Position numbers and translations under genes: made by a program. DNA of 64,000 bases from Owenia fusiformis. Its lineage: Eukaryota; Annelida; Polychaeta; Sabellida; Oweniidae. Of the stretch, positions 34,960 to 47,118 are shown piece by piece. The DNA lies in contig CAIIXF020000001.1 in assembly GCA_903813345.2 (NCBI GenBank), positions 24,541,915 through 24,605,914 of the forward strand. The letters run 5' to 3'. Every line of letters begins with the position of its first letter. The first letter of the stretch is position 1. Under the pieces are notes generated by a model. That model saw nothing but the letters and a program-made list of their open reading frames with translations, was not told the DNA's origin and ran no database searches.

Positions 34960-37921
34960 AGAAAACGTACGATAAACAAGAGCAGCTGGAAATGCAACAT
35001 AGCTAAGGACAGAAGAGAGCATGGGCTGCTTTATAGGCCAAGAAATTCCTGAAAGAAAGATTACATCAATTAAAGACTGTCGGGGCAAGTGTAAATACAA
35101 ATGTGCTCTGAACATATCTGACACAGACAGAAAAAAGATAAATGACCACTTTTGGAACATTAGTAGAGCTGAAAAGCATGAATACATTGCAAAAACTACA
35201 ACCCGTCACATCAAGGCAAGAGAACGAGCAGGGAAAAAATCACGGAGAAAATTTACCATTAACTATTTCTGTGATCTAGGTGGAGACAGGATTAGGGTAT
35301 GCAAGGAATACTACCTTTCAACTCTGTGTATATCGTCCAGGATGATATCATATTATTACTCAACAATTCTCGATCAGAATACAGGTGTACCAAAGAGACC
35401 AAATAAAGGGAACAGATGGAAAAAATCTGAAAAAGAAAGAAATATTTTTATAAGGGCGCATATCAATTCGTTTCCTCGAATTGAAAGTCACTATTGTAGA
35501 TCAGGGACACACAGAGAATACTTGGAGGGTTATTTAAATGTCAATAAGATGTATGATTTATATGTTGACCATTGCAGAAAGAAAAAGGAGAACCCTTTAA
35601 AAAAACATTTGTATAGAACCATTTTCAATACAGAATTTAACATCTCGTTTAATGTCCCCAAAAAAGATCTCTGTGATAAATGTTCAATAGAAAATCTTGA
35701 AAATATAACGAAAGAGGTGAAAGAGAAATTGTCAATTCACAAAAGGGCGAAAGATGAGACACGCACAGAAAGGAATCAAGATAGAAAGCAATTAGGAAAA
35801 GACACAGTGCTGGTGTCCTTTGATATGGAAAATGTATTGACAATTCCTAAATGTGAAATAGGATCATTTTTCTACATGCGCAAATTGAATTTCTTTAATT
35901 TGACAGCATTGGCTGAGAAAGACAATAAAAAGGAACCTCATTGCATTGTCTGGCCTGAAAGCACTGCTGGGAGAGGTGCAAGTGAGATAGCAAGTGCGCT
36001 GTATAGAGTACTGAACATAGTAAAGGAGGACAAAACTGTTAAAAAAATAATCTTGTGGTCAGACTCGTGTGTTCCCCAAAATCGAAATAAGATGATGACT
36101 AGTGCCTTAAAACTGTTTGTACATGAAAACCCATCAATTGAAGTCATCATACACAAGTATGGCGAGGCAGGGCATAGTTATTTACAGGAAATTGACAATT
36201 TGTTTATCTATGCAGATGATACTTCAATTTTTAGCCCCTATCCAAAAGATCAGCCACAAAATTGTCTTGACTTACAACAAGATCTTAACAAAATATATTA
36301 CTGGGCCCAAACATGGCAAATGAACTTTAAAGCCTCAAAATCCGTTGACTTGACTTTCACTTCACCAACAACTGTTATTCAAAATGAACCAATTTTATTT
36401 TTGGGAACTAACCCAATAGATAAACAAAATACCCATAAGCACCTGGGTATCATTTTAGATCAAAAACTAACCTTTAAAGAGCATATTAACGAATTAATAA
36501 AACAGTCTCAAGCTTTGCTAAACCCTTTTAAAAGGTTGACTCATGTTTTAAGATCTAAACACTTAGAAACCATTTATAATGCCTTCATTTTGAGTCGAAT
36601 TGACTATGGTGATATCTTATATTCTAGTGCTCCTGAATTATCTTTGATTAAGTTAGACAGATTTCAATATAATGCAGCTTGTTTGATAACTGGCGCTCTG
36701 CATGGCTCTAGCACTCAGAAGGTGTTAGATATTTTAAATTGGACAAAGTTACCAGATGGAAGAAAATCTCATTTATGTACTTTTCTTTTCAAAAGCAGAC
36801 ATAATTTAATAGCACCATATGTAAGTCAAGTTTTCAATGGTTGCAGAAATATTCCAACTCGAACTCTAAGAGCTTTCAGAGAATACAATATTCCTTTAGA
36901 TATAAGTAAAAGGTTTGAGAAATCTACTTTCTATGCAGCAATTGAAACTTGGAATACTTTACCTGATGATATAAGAAATTGTGAGCGAATTTCAATTTTT
37001 AAACGCAGGATCAAGGCACATTTTGAAAATTTCAATGGTACAAATTTCATAACTTATAGTAATGTTAAAAGGAAAAATGAAGTGTCATTTAATAGACTCA
37101 GAGTAGATCTTTATTTGAAAAGCCAGCTTTTTGCACATAATTTTAACAACGTGCCTTCACCAGAGTGTGCCTGTGGTCATCGCTCTGAAACACCAAAGCA
37201 CTTTTTTCTACAGTGCCCTCTATACACGAACCCAAGATGTCAACTCCTTAGAGATCTCCATATGGCGGATTGCTTAAGGGCATTTTTAGATTGTAATTCT
37301 TCTGATAAAATAGACATGCTTTTATTTGGTCACCCTGATTTTGATCATAATACTAATATTTTAATAATCAAAGCAAGTGTATCATTTTTGCAATCCACCA
37401 AAGACCTACTGGGCCCGTAACCAAACTCTACACATTAAGCACACAACTTGACCATTTTAAATAAAATAATGAATCTTTCTTTGTAAAGTAAAAATTTATG
37501 AATGTAACTACATTAAGGTTTTTAGTTTGACAATAATGTTACTTGTAACCTAGTCAAACGTTATAATTGTATTATTGTATGTATAGTATATATTTGAAAT
37601 AAATGATTATTAAAAAAAAAAAAAATTGACAATTTACATTCTCAGATTGAGAAAGAATTGAGAGTATGTGATTACTTTAGTCCAAATGGACTTATCCGAG
37701 CCCTGAAGCGTGTTAAAAGAAAAGCAAATTTTCGAGTAACAGAAGAGTGAAGACTTCTTTGACTTCCATAAGTTAGCACAGGCATTTGACACAAGCAGTA
37801 TACCATTTTTATCGATAAAGCAAATTACTTACTCACCTGAAAGGTACACACTGAAGTACAAAAAGCGTTTCAAGGAAGAAGAAATTGAGGCAAACATACA
37901 AAAAAGGCGTAGAAAAAAGTA
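34960..37921 (+). pseudogene. DUF7869-type RNase H-like (transposase-like) gene, split by a LINE
   Basis: The conserved order is: a basic N-terminal motif (SSWKCNIAKDRREHG, then a shift), CRGKCKYKC, ESHYCRSGTHREYLEG, FNVPKKDLCDKCS, LVSFDMENVL, WPESTAGRGASEIASA and LWSDSCVPQNRNK, ending at GEAGHSY. The Asp in SFDMEN and the Asp in WSDSC with the following Asn-Arg-Asn look like an RNase H-fold catalytic core, and the family is known from many-copy invertebrate proteins (DUF7869). At 36201 the gene is broken by a LINE and resumes at 37636 with HSQIEKELRVCDYFSPNGL. A TGA at 37747-37749 with a frame change breaks the last part, which ends KRRRKK at 37921. It is probably the transposase gene of the surrounding 5.8 kb element. 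Confidence 0.7.
36202..37622 (+). mobile_element. 5'-truncated LINE inserted in the DUF7869-type gene
   Basis: The target duplication AAATTGACAATTT is exact on both sides (36189-36201 and 37623-37635), and a poly(A) tail precedes the right copy. The open frame starts inside the reverse transcriptase palm at YADDTSIF (the catalytic FADD/YADD motif) and continues through the thumb region (HLGIILDQKLTF; FILSRIDYGDILYSS) to a C-terminal knuckle (CACGH, then H-x4-C). It ends GP-stop at 37420 and has a 200 bp 3' UTR. By chance it joins the host frame without a stop, giving a 799-codon chimera. The uninterrupted frame and perfect duplication indicate a young insertion. Confidence 0.9.
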
Positions 37922-38731
37922 ACTCAGTGCATTTTAAATTCATATTCTTAATATGTAAGATTTTACATGGATCTTTATCTTTAACACATGGTTGTGCTAA
38001 ATAAAAGTAAGACAACAAAAAAGAGATGAAAGGCCATGCATGTTTGATAGCATTGTATTGTGTAATTTCTGCTCAGAATATTTTTCTAGTCTTTATATAC
38101 TATCATGTACATTAATTTATATGTACAGTAATTTATTTTTGTATTATAGTTCACACAATATGGACATTCCAGAGTGTAAAATATTACATGTTATCATGTT
38201 ACATGATGTAACATGGTGCTGTGTTAAAATATGATAACTTATCAATTTGAAAGGCCATACATGCATGATGGCATACTATTGTGTAATTTTGCTCAGAACT
38301 ATATATTTTCTTCATATGTATCATTTACAGTTATTTTGACTTATATAATGAATACATTTTAGTTTTGAAGTCATTCATTTTAATATTTAGTTATGTTGTT
38401 TTGTTAGAATATTATAAGAAATTCCACTTCATAAAGATCAATTGTATTATCTCCACAAATTAGTCATAGAATCTTTTCAAATTTAAAATTAGGTTTTATC
38501 TCGGCGCTTAATTGTACTATCTCCATTTTCATAGTTTTAAAAAACGATCTTACAAATAATTTCAAAATACCATATTTCATATGATAAAAGGATGAGACTA
38601 AGTGACTTACAAAAATTCAAGTTCTATATAGCAATAGTAAGTAAGTTACAGACCACTATAACTTTCAAACCTTGATTTCTCAGTTTCAGAAAAATGTGAG
38701 ATAGTACAAAGTTATTCTCATGCGACGACAT

Positions 38732-39462
38732 GTAGACCAAGGAATCATGCAAATCTGACCACAATTGACCATCATTATCATTCCTACACAAAAGAAGGAA
38801 GGGTAACTTACTGCATGGTAATCATGGAAAATTACCATTGCTCAGATCATTTGCCAATCATGGCCACGTTACTAATTCACCATGTTGCTATGTGAATCTA
38901 CATCATATTCTAAATATACAAGTCCTTCTCTTGCATGTGATAAAGTGTCACTTGGTCACATTAAAGGAACACATACTTCTTGTCTGGCAGTTGAACTTCA
39001 ACAAGTAATATCAGATGTTGAAGAGGGACGCACTCATAGCACTGATGTTGTGAATGACAAGATTCTTATGCATTAAAGTCATCCAGTTGTAAGTCGCTTC
39101 TGCATAGAAAGTTCTGTCCTTTCCTCAAACTATACTGGAAACTAGGAAAAGTAAAGGAATTACATCACAAACAAAGAGAAGCCCGGAAAGACTGGATACG
39201 GGATGGACAACCACGTGGAATGCTGAATACATCAAATTGTAACTACAAGAATGCCAAACGACAGTTTCGACACACTCAGAAATAGCCATTGAATAATGGA
39301 CAGCATCCATTTATACGGAAATTGACAATTCAGCTGAAACAGACCAGAAATTAATGTGGTCAATCATGAAAAGTCAAAAAGGCAAAATGATTCCAACATG
39401 CAAGGAACTTAAAATTGGAGATGAAATAATTCGTAACCCTATAGCAATCACCAAATATTATT
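38732..39462 (+). mobile_element. LINE relic, endonuclease right part and linker
   Basis: This continues 32386-32910. It encodes NHANLTTIDHHYHSYTKE, then YHCSDHLPIMA (the conserved Ser-Asp-His of the endonuclease), then a linker region with KLGKVKELHHKQREARKDW and LMWSIMKSQKGKMIP, in several frames. The reverse transcriptase is absent. It runs out in an A-rich tract near 39460. It is the host of the 5.8 kb DNA transposon insertion and therefore older. Confidence 0.65.
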
Positions 39463-39489
39463 AAAAAAAAATAAAAAAAATAAGATGAA

Positions 39490-39705
39490 ATTGCATTAAT
39501 GACCATGATGAGCATGACAAGGAAGCAGATAGAGAGACAGCAGATGAGCCTGAAGGTAACAAAACTCATGACCATGATGAGCATAACAAGGAAGCAGACA
39601 GACAGCGGATGAGCCTGAGGGTAACAAGACTCATGACCATGATTAGCATGAGAAGGAAGCAGATAGAGAGGCAGCAGAAGAGCCTGGGAGTAACAAGATC
39701 TGCAA
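39490..39705 (+). repeat. three-unit tandem repeat, about 67 bp
   Basis: The phrase gaccatgatgagcatgacaa recurs at about 39501, 39570 and 39634 with small changes. One frame reads as acidic low-complexity peptide (HDHDEHDKEADRETADEP). The units differ in length by 3-5 bases, so the frame does not hold through all three. Confidence 0.65.
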
Positions 39706-40439
39706 GATTAGGTTTTTGGATCTATTGGTGTGAAAGGTATGATACTGATATTGACATTGGAAAAGGTCTATGGATGTTTGAAATAGGGGTTCTAAATTTT
39801 TTTTATCTGAGTCCTCTATATAAATAACCTGTAGGTCAAACATTAGTGAATGGATTATTTAAGATACTATCCTTCCCCAGAGAAGATGTGATATCTATTT
39901 TTGAAAAAAATTAAAGTCCTATATACTAGAGATCTGCAGTTAACTTCAGCATATCCAATTCAATTTATTGTATTAACTGAATATTATTTCTTAAGCCATA
40001 TTATTGATTGTCAAATGTTTTAGGTAATGTAGAAAAAGAAACTCTCATGTACACCATAATCGAAGAGAAAAAAGAGGGATATATTTGAAGTGAAGAGCTA
40101 CAATCTTCATGTTGAAGCTCTAGATTTGATAAGGCAAGTGTTCACCAGAGAGATTAAATGGTTGAGGATGCTAATTGATGCATATATGGTTCTGAATGTT
40201 CTCAAAATATGTTCCCTTATGCAATAAATGGCCTCTTTGTTCGAATGTTTCCCATGTCATTACCTGTATCTTTGTATTATCTTTTCATGGGAGAAAGTTT
40301 TCTATCTTTTAAGAAAAAGCATTTTATATATAATTATGTAATCAATAAATTATTTCAGATTACCCCAGTTGGATGTCAATTTTATGTACCATTATAAAGA
40401 TATTGGTTTTGCAAGACATTTAATGAGAAAAAGGTATGT
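39706..40439. other. gene-free stretch
   Basis: Only short frames without recognisable motifs. I see no boundaries or repeats. Confidence 0.4.
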
Positions 40440-40440
40440 A

Positions 40441-40960
40441 CGAGGGGGGATTCATAAGAAGTGGGACTTTTCTGAGGTAGAAAGTCCCTGTGTACATATC
40501 TCAACCAAATTTAGCAAATGAACGGAGTAGGATATAAGGCATTGTTTGGTGAAATTTCAACATAAATATGCTCATAAACATTTCAAAATGACAGTTATTT
40601 TCAATTATTTTGGTTTCATAGCCTTGTAATCCATTGTAACATATATTACATCATCATGCTATTGTGATGTCACACAAAACAGTGACACCAGGACACTGCC
40701 ATTTTCAGTCCTTCTTGGATGGAGCAAAATTTGATTAAAATAGTAATGAAAGCAAGAATCGTGTATATACATGTGCTGTGGTTAAATTTAATGCTTTGAA
40801 GAGGTTTTCATCATTAGAGACCTATAGAGGTTTGTTGGAAGTCTATTGGAAAGAAGAAGTAAAAAATCAGTATATAGGTGGTATTTTGTATATGTATTCT
40901 GAATATGCTGTGAGAGCCGAGAAGACCAATCTTAATAGGAGCCAAGATGACCTATCTTAA
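40441..40960 (+). mobile_element. second mariner-like element, 5' end only
   Basis: It begins after TA with cgaggggggattcataagaa, then 'gtgggacttt', the usual tip of a different mariner lineage from that at 31675. The following 300 bp resembles a mariner 5' UTR, and a 60-codon frame at 40778-40960 could be the start of a decayed transposase. No right inverted repeat was found within the next kilobase, so the right boundary is uncertain. Confidence 0.45.
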
Positions 40961-42845
40961 TAGGATGCCTTATTCCTACATTGTATTTTATGTTCAACCT
41001 TATGTGAGATATCGATGTCATTACCTGATATATTTGCATCACCTTGTTTTCCACAATTCTTGGTATTACAGTTTGTAAAGAAGAAGAGACCAGAATGTAT
41101 CTGTACGACTGTGATTTAAAGAGTTCTAGGATTATGCAAGTTGTTGTTGTTGGGTGATAAGGGTCGAATATGAGGACCCCAATAACCTGGAGTGGTAGAA
41201 CTGTACATCAGATTTCACAGTGTATAGAAAATAAGAAAGAAAATATCATTATCTAGTAAAAAGACTCTTCCATAGATTTTAATCTTAAAGATCTAATAGC
41301 AAAGGTTTTGCAAAAATGAATCAATGTAGTATAAAACAAATGTATATATAATGAAGAAATAAATATATAATGAAAAAAATAGATATGTGTTTGTAATATT
41401 GGTATTAACTTAAGATTAAAAAGTGTAACTATCTCTTTCATTTTTCAACAAATATAGGCTCACGTGACATGTGACGCGGGGCAGGCAATTTTGATTTATC
41501 GTAGACCTTATCAGTATCAAATTGCTGATATTTCAACCTTGTCTTGCGAGGCCATTTTGATTTGAAACATCTTGAATTTGGTGTCAAAATAAAGCTGGTC
41601 ACACCCACTTTCAGAGTTATCAATGAATTATTTACTACGACTACTATATTCATTTAGGAGGCGTGTAAAGTTAACCAATCAGAAAGACAATTGTTCCATA
41701 TATGGTAGTCCATTAACATATTCAGTGTTTACTACTGCTTTTCGCGTCATGACAACACGAGTAGTAACCAATCAAGATGCCGTATTTTATCACGCCAGTT
41801 CAGAGTGACATGCACACGGCATGTAGTCTGAGCTGGTCGCGATGTTGAACTAATTTCTTCTCAGAATTTATCCAGAGAAATCAGCGATTTTAAATTAAGG
41901 TAGGATCTGCCATTTATTCCTGTACAAGTTATAACTAATCTCTATCGAATCCTAAAGTTTTGGCTGCAGATATGAAGCATACGTTTTAAAACGAAACGAT
42001 TAATTTGACGATCTGATTTTGCAATTTGCAATGGCCAATTTACTGCAAGTCTGCGTGCATTTGACAAGAGATAGCGCCAAGTCTTGTATCTAAATGCTTG
42101 TTAAGCCACTATAAAACAAGATCCATATTTTCTAAATTTCATAACTTTGCAGAAAACCTGTTTTCATAACCTGTTTTACGCGTCTAAATTCAAACTGAGT
42201 AGGATAATAGGATCGCTGGGATCCTCAGTCAACAACGGATCTTCATTCCAGAACTCACATTTTTAGTTGATTCTCCATCATAGTACTTGTCTAAAGTCCC
42301 CATATCTGCTCTCTTACTGGCATACTTGGACACATTTCTTCTCCTTAAATATTGTCCTCAGTCAAATTACACCCTCTTGCCGATTTATATTTCCCAGAAT
42401 GGTCGGGAACCAGAATCGCTGATGTTTGCCATATTGACCATGTTGAAATATGTACTAGTACTGTAATATCTGTAATACTGGACATTGCCTGCTACGCATA
42501 ATGGTCACGTGACTAACGCGATACAGGAAAAATGGGAAATTTCAAAACAACAATTTTTGGGCACTTTTATTGCAAATTTCAGGTATTTATAAGTGTTTGT
42601 GGTATAAAATATAATCCACAGACATAAATGAACATCCAAACTACATATTTTATTAAGTTTTGGAGCCTTTTTTGCTCTTAAATGAACATCTTTAAAAAGA
42701 ATTATGATCAGGTAAAACGTAATCTTTTCATACATAACCTAAGAAAAGTACAATTGTTTACAGGAGTCCCATTCCTTTGCTCCTTGTAAGTGCTTGGTAT
42801 ATGAGTTATATATTTATGCTTGGCCTCTACTAATAACATTTAATA

Positions 42846-43054
42846 CAGGGTGGACCAAAAACTTGGGATACTAAAATTTAATTGTTATAGAATTTCAATT
42901 GTTGAGTGACTGTACAATGTATTTTTTATTCATTACACATATTTAAATGTACCTAATCACTTATTGAATACAATTCACATAAGTGGTACATTTAGTCTGA
43001 TGAATTTTTATATAATGGAATATTCTTGTTTTTCACATCTTTTGGCCCACCCTG
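42846..43054. mobile_element. 209 bp MITE in the palindrome spacer
   Basis: The tips cagggtggaccaaaa and (reverse complement) cagggtgggccaaaa form terminal inverted repeats of about 15 bp. The left flank is TA and the right flank TTA, compatible with a TA-target Tc1/mariner-type insertion but not a clean duplication. It is similar at the tips to the 941 bp element at 18571-19511. Confidence 0.55.
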
Positions 43055-43929
43055 TTATGCATTGTTATCTCATCAAACAAAATTTGGTATTGATATACAA
43101 AAATCATTTGTCCATCCATTCATACATCCACTTTCTGTCCAGGCATTACACCCAAATACTAGTGGTAAGCCAGGTAAGGTTTAGTTCAAAGGATGAGTCA
43201 GGATATGGGCCCCTTTGGTCCCTCACTTTGAAGGACCACAAGTTGTTTGTAGAATGAATCAATTCATATTGAAATATCTTCAAAAAATCAGATGGCCAGC
43301 AGATCATCTGAGCAATTGAAGGAACAATCATCATAATAACATCATTTTCTTGAGTATTTCTACACAGGTTTATCCCCATTTGTTAATTATTAAATATTCT
43401 CTCATAGCTCAAAATATTATGTGATTGAGTTGGTTTTCTGACATTAGCATTTTTCATAATTTGTAAGGGTATCCAGGGGTCTATGAACAGGAACTTTGTA
43501 AAGTTAAGAATTCATAAAATCCTGTGGTGTCATTATATCCATGGTTACAACAATTGATTTACTAATTTGTAGCTTATGAAGTTTATGTTGATGACCTCCA
43601 GACTCATTCCCTGACTTATTCTTTTATAGGCTTATGATGAAATACCAGTTATTGAATTAGGTGCCCGGAGTGTTTTGGATTAATAAATGTGGGTAAAGCA
43701 AACCTGATAACAAGAGCTTGATTAGGCAGTTTCATGGCTGTCCTATGGGGCTTAATATGTTTGCAAGTCTTGTGGTATTTTTCAGCTCAACAAGGATCCC
43801 CAATGCCCATCTCATCTTTGCTTTTCCCAATGAAATGTTTATTGTTTTGATGGATTTGACACTCCAAAGAGTTTGTTTATCTTCATGTTGCGTTATATAA
43901 TGAATTGTTATTTTACTGGGTCAGAGTAT

Positions 43930-44165
43930 CTCCTCAACCAGTTAAGCATACAACAAACCAACCATAAAACCAATCAACAATCTCAGCAATTTCCATACAA
44001 CCAACCAATCAGCAATACAACCATACAAATGATCAACCAACCATCTTACCAAAAACACCATTGTACCCACCAGCCAACCAACCATCCATTCATCCAACCC
44101 AAGCATACAATGATACAACCAACCAACCATCTTACCAATTAACCAAATGACAATACAACCAACAC
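43930..44165. repeat. low-complexity CCAA/ACCA-rich tract
   Basis: Imperfect repeats of 'caaccaaccatc' and 'caatcaac'. Frames through it are compositional by-products. Confidence 0.6.
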
Positions 44166-46299
44166 ACCATAAACCTACTAGCAGGGATAATATTTAGTCC
44201 CAGTATTTCACCTAAACATATTAAACAATGTGTCATTTCTGAAAGAATGATCTTTGCATCTTTGTCTCAACAATCAGAATCATGTCTCAGAAAATTCAAA
44301 ATGAGACTTAAAAGCCCATATTGAACCTAATTTAGAGATCTTTTTAAAAGGATGGTTACATTAATATATTATACTACATTATAGATCGCAAATATTGTCT
44401 CACATATTGTCTTAATTTTGTCCTCTTAAATATGTTAATTTAAGAGCAAAAAAGGCTCCAAAACTTAATGAAATATGTAGTTTGGATGTTCATTTATGTC
44501 TGTGGATTATATTTTATACCACAAACACTTCATAAATACCTGAAATTTGCAATAAAAGTGCCCAAAAATTGTTGTTTCGAAATTCCCCATTTTTCCTGTA
44601 TCGCGCTAGTCACGTGACCATTACGCGTAGCAGGCAATGTACAGATATTACAGTACATATAATATGTTCAATATGGCAAACATCAGCGATTCTGATTCCC
44701 GGGTTCTGGGAAATGGCTATATAAATCGGCGAGAGGGTGTAATTTGAATGAAGACAATTTAAGGAGGGGAAATGTGTGCAAGTATGGCAGTAAGAGAGCA
44801 GATATGGGGACTTTAGACAAGAACTATGACGGAGAATCAACTAAAAATGTGAGTTCTGGAATGAAGACCCGTTGCCATTGACTGAAGATTCCAGCGATCC
44901 TATTATCATACTCAGTTTGAATCTAGACGCGGAAAACAGATTATGAAAACAGGTTTTCTGCAAAGTTATCAAATTTAGAAAATATGGATCTTGTTTTTGA
45001 GTGGCTTAACAAGCATTTAGATACAAGACTTGGCGCTATCTCTTGTCAAATACATGCACTGGACTTGCAGTAAATTGGCCATTGCAAAATCAGATCGTCA
45101 AATTAATCGCTTCGTTTTTAAACCTACGCTTCATATCTTCTTCCAAAACTTTAGGATTCGATAGAGATAAGTTATAACTTGTACAGGAAAAAATGGCAGA
45201 TCCTACCTTAATTTAGAATCGCTGATTTCTCTGGACAAATCCCGAGAAGAAATTGTTCAACATCGCGATCACCTCAGACAACATGTTGCGTGTGTGTCAC
45301 TCTGAACTCACGTGATAAAATACGGCATCTTGATTAGTTACTACTCTTGTTGTCATGACGCGAAAAGCAGTAGCAAACACTGAATATGTTAATGATCTGC
45401 CATATATGGAACAATTGTCTTTCTGATTGGTTAACTTTACACGCGTCCTAAATGAATATAGTAGTCGTAGTAAATGATTCATTGATAACTCTGAAAGTGG
45501 GCGTGACCAGCTTCATTTTGACACCGAATTCAAGATGTTTCAAATCAAAATGGCCTCGCAAGACGAGGTTGAAATATTAGCAATTTGATACTGATATGGT
45601 CTACGATAGATCAAAATTGCCTGCCCCGCGTCACATGTCACGTGAGCCTATATTTGTTGAAAAGTGAAAGAGATAGTGACACTTTTTAATCTTAAGTTTA
45701 TACCAATATTACAAACAGATATCTATTTTTTTCATTATATATTTATTTCTTCATTATACATACATTTGTTTTATACTACATTGATTTATTTTTGCAAAAC
45801 CTTTGCTATTAGATCTTTAACAAATGTTTAGGTGGAATAGTGGGATTTTCATACTAGTTGTGCGTTTATACTTTGGATGTTACATCAATTGCTCATATGT
45901 GATTGCTTTACAGAACTTTGGAATCACCAGGAATGAGTATACATTATACTTAATTTAAATTGTACAAGAACCATCAGATTAGTCAGATAAGTATACACTA
46001 TAATTTAACATTGAAGATTTTAAATGGATCTTAAGTTATAACCAATTTAGATTAATCATCCATCTTGAATGTATCTTTAATAGTATATTCTTCATTATTG
46101 TAATTGATTCATTATTTATGAGCTAAATGTATGTAAATGAGGTATATGCATTAACTTTTTGATTTTAAAATCAGTTCTTAGCTTGTGGTAAAATTATATT
46201 TTCAGGTCCTCCAAGCCTTCATTTTCGAGTTGAAGGAAGAATTCATACCGAATCGACAGGAAAAAGAAGGCATACTGCCGAGTTGTTTCAAGAAATATA

Positions 46300-47118
46300 C
46301 GAGGGTTGTCCCAGAAGTAATGCACTATATGCTCTTTTTATCAATAATTGATATTTTTCCATGTAATTTTCACTAAATGTTCCTTAGAGACATCTTGATT
46401 ATTCTACAAATGTTCATGTTGACTAATAAAACTATATTGATGTTATAATAAAATCAAGTTGGTGTGTTTGGGTAGGGCAGGTTATACAGTCACGTCAAAA
46501 GGAATAATAAAAATTGAAAATATGAAATAATTAATCAACAAATACCATTTTGTGTAGCTATAAGAAGTATGCTCAAAAATACATTATAAGATTCTATATT
46601 ACTATGAGCACATCCTAGATTTTAATGGATGTATACTGCACAGTGTCCCATTTCACATTTTCTCAAAATATTGCCCTTTGCATGTTATGTACTTTTGATG
46701 CCTGTCAGGTCAAACACTCTTAGCAATTTCTTCCACTGTGACTTGTGGAGTTTTTGCCTCCCATGTTTGGAGTTGTTATCCAGGGTCCAGACATCTCTTT
46801 TTAATCTCTTCTGCAACCTCATAATTGTAGTTCTATCTGGTATTTACTCCTTATATAATTTCTTCATGGTAGCATAAGTTTTGCATGGCTGTGAGTCCAA
46901 GTGTATACATAATTAGAAAAATTGGTACCAGCCCCACCCACCCCTACCCCCATGTTGCTATAGCAACCATATTAAGACCTAATATTAATGTTTGATGCTG
47001 AAACTTCAGGATATAACAGATAAAACTTTAATTGTAATATGCACAAAATTTCAGCTGAATTGAAGCATTTTAAAGAAAGTTAGAGCATATAAGTGCATTA
47101 CTTCTGGGACAACCCTCG
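46300..47118 (-). mobile_element. internally deleted mariner, 819 bp, with both inverted repeats and TA target
   Basis: The tips cgagggttgtcccagaagta are inverted at both ends, flanked by TA (46298-46299 and 47119-47120). The minus strand carries the same transposase N-terminal relic as 31675-32385, with the rest deleted. The empty site is visible in the neighbouring duplicate: caataaatatagagatct (copy 2) against caagaaata-TA-element-TA-gagatct. The insertion therefore happened after the duplication. Confidence 0.85.

Larger units (their letters stand above)
32911..38727 (+). mobile_element. 5,817 bp DNA transposon with ACAT target duplication; carries F-box/LRR and DUF7869-type genes
   Basis: The left end reads cgtcgcatgagaataac and continues tttgtacta; the right end is its exact reverse complement for about 26 bp. 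ACAT flanks both sides (32907-32910 and 38728-38731). Removing the element plus one ACAT restores a conserved LINE endonuclease frame, so both boundaries are exact. A sub-terminal motif 'ttgtactatctc' recurs near 33056, and near 38511 with a variant at 38433; with the tip itself these may be transposase binding sites. Inside, on the plus strand, lie an F-box/LRR gene, a 72-bp minisatellite, and a DUF7869-type gene split by a LINE. The 4-bp target duplication and the RNase H-like gene suggest a Sola-like superfamily. That assignment is inference from memory. Confidence 0.8.
41285..45820. mobile_element. 4.5 kb palindromic (foldback-type) element with 1.4 kb arms
   Basis: The left arm (about 41285-42700) is repeated inverted at about 44415-45820. 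Checked pairs include: ttaaagatctaatagcaaag at the outer tip; ctcacgtgacatgtgacgcg; 'ggcaggcaattttgat'; 'aaagacaattgttccatata'; 'ggcgctatctcttgtcaaa'; 'ccgatttata'; and 'aaggctccaaaac' at the inner edge. Identity by eye is high but there are scattered changes. The spacer (42701-44414) shows no gene. The short frames 41623-41808 (+) and 45297-45482 (-) are the same arm sequence and are not supported as genes. It could be an element with giant TIRs or an inverted segmental duplication. Confidence 0.75.

Noticed and set aside
35021-37420. 799-codon frame as one fused RNase H-like/reverse transcriptase protein
   Set aside because: Exact 13 bp target duplications and a poly(A) tail show a LINE inserted in another gene; the open junction is chance.
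41623-41808. Small gene in the palindrome arm (and its mirror at 45297-45482)
   Set aside because: Its presence in both arms is due to the inverted repeat; no domain, and the copies differ by amino acid changes without sign of constraint.
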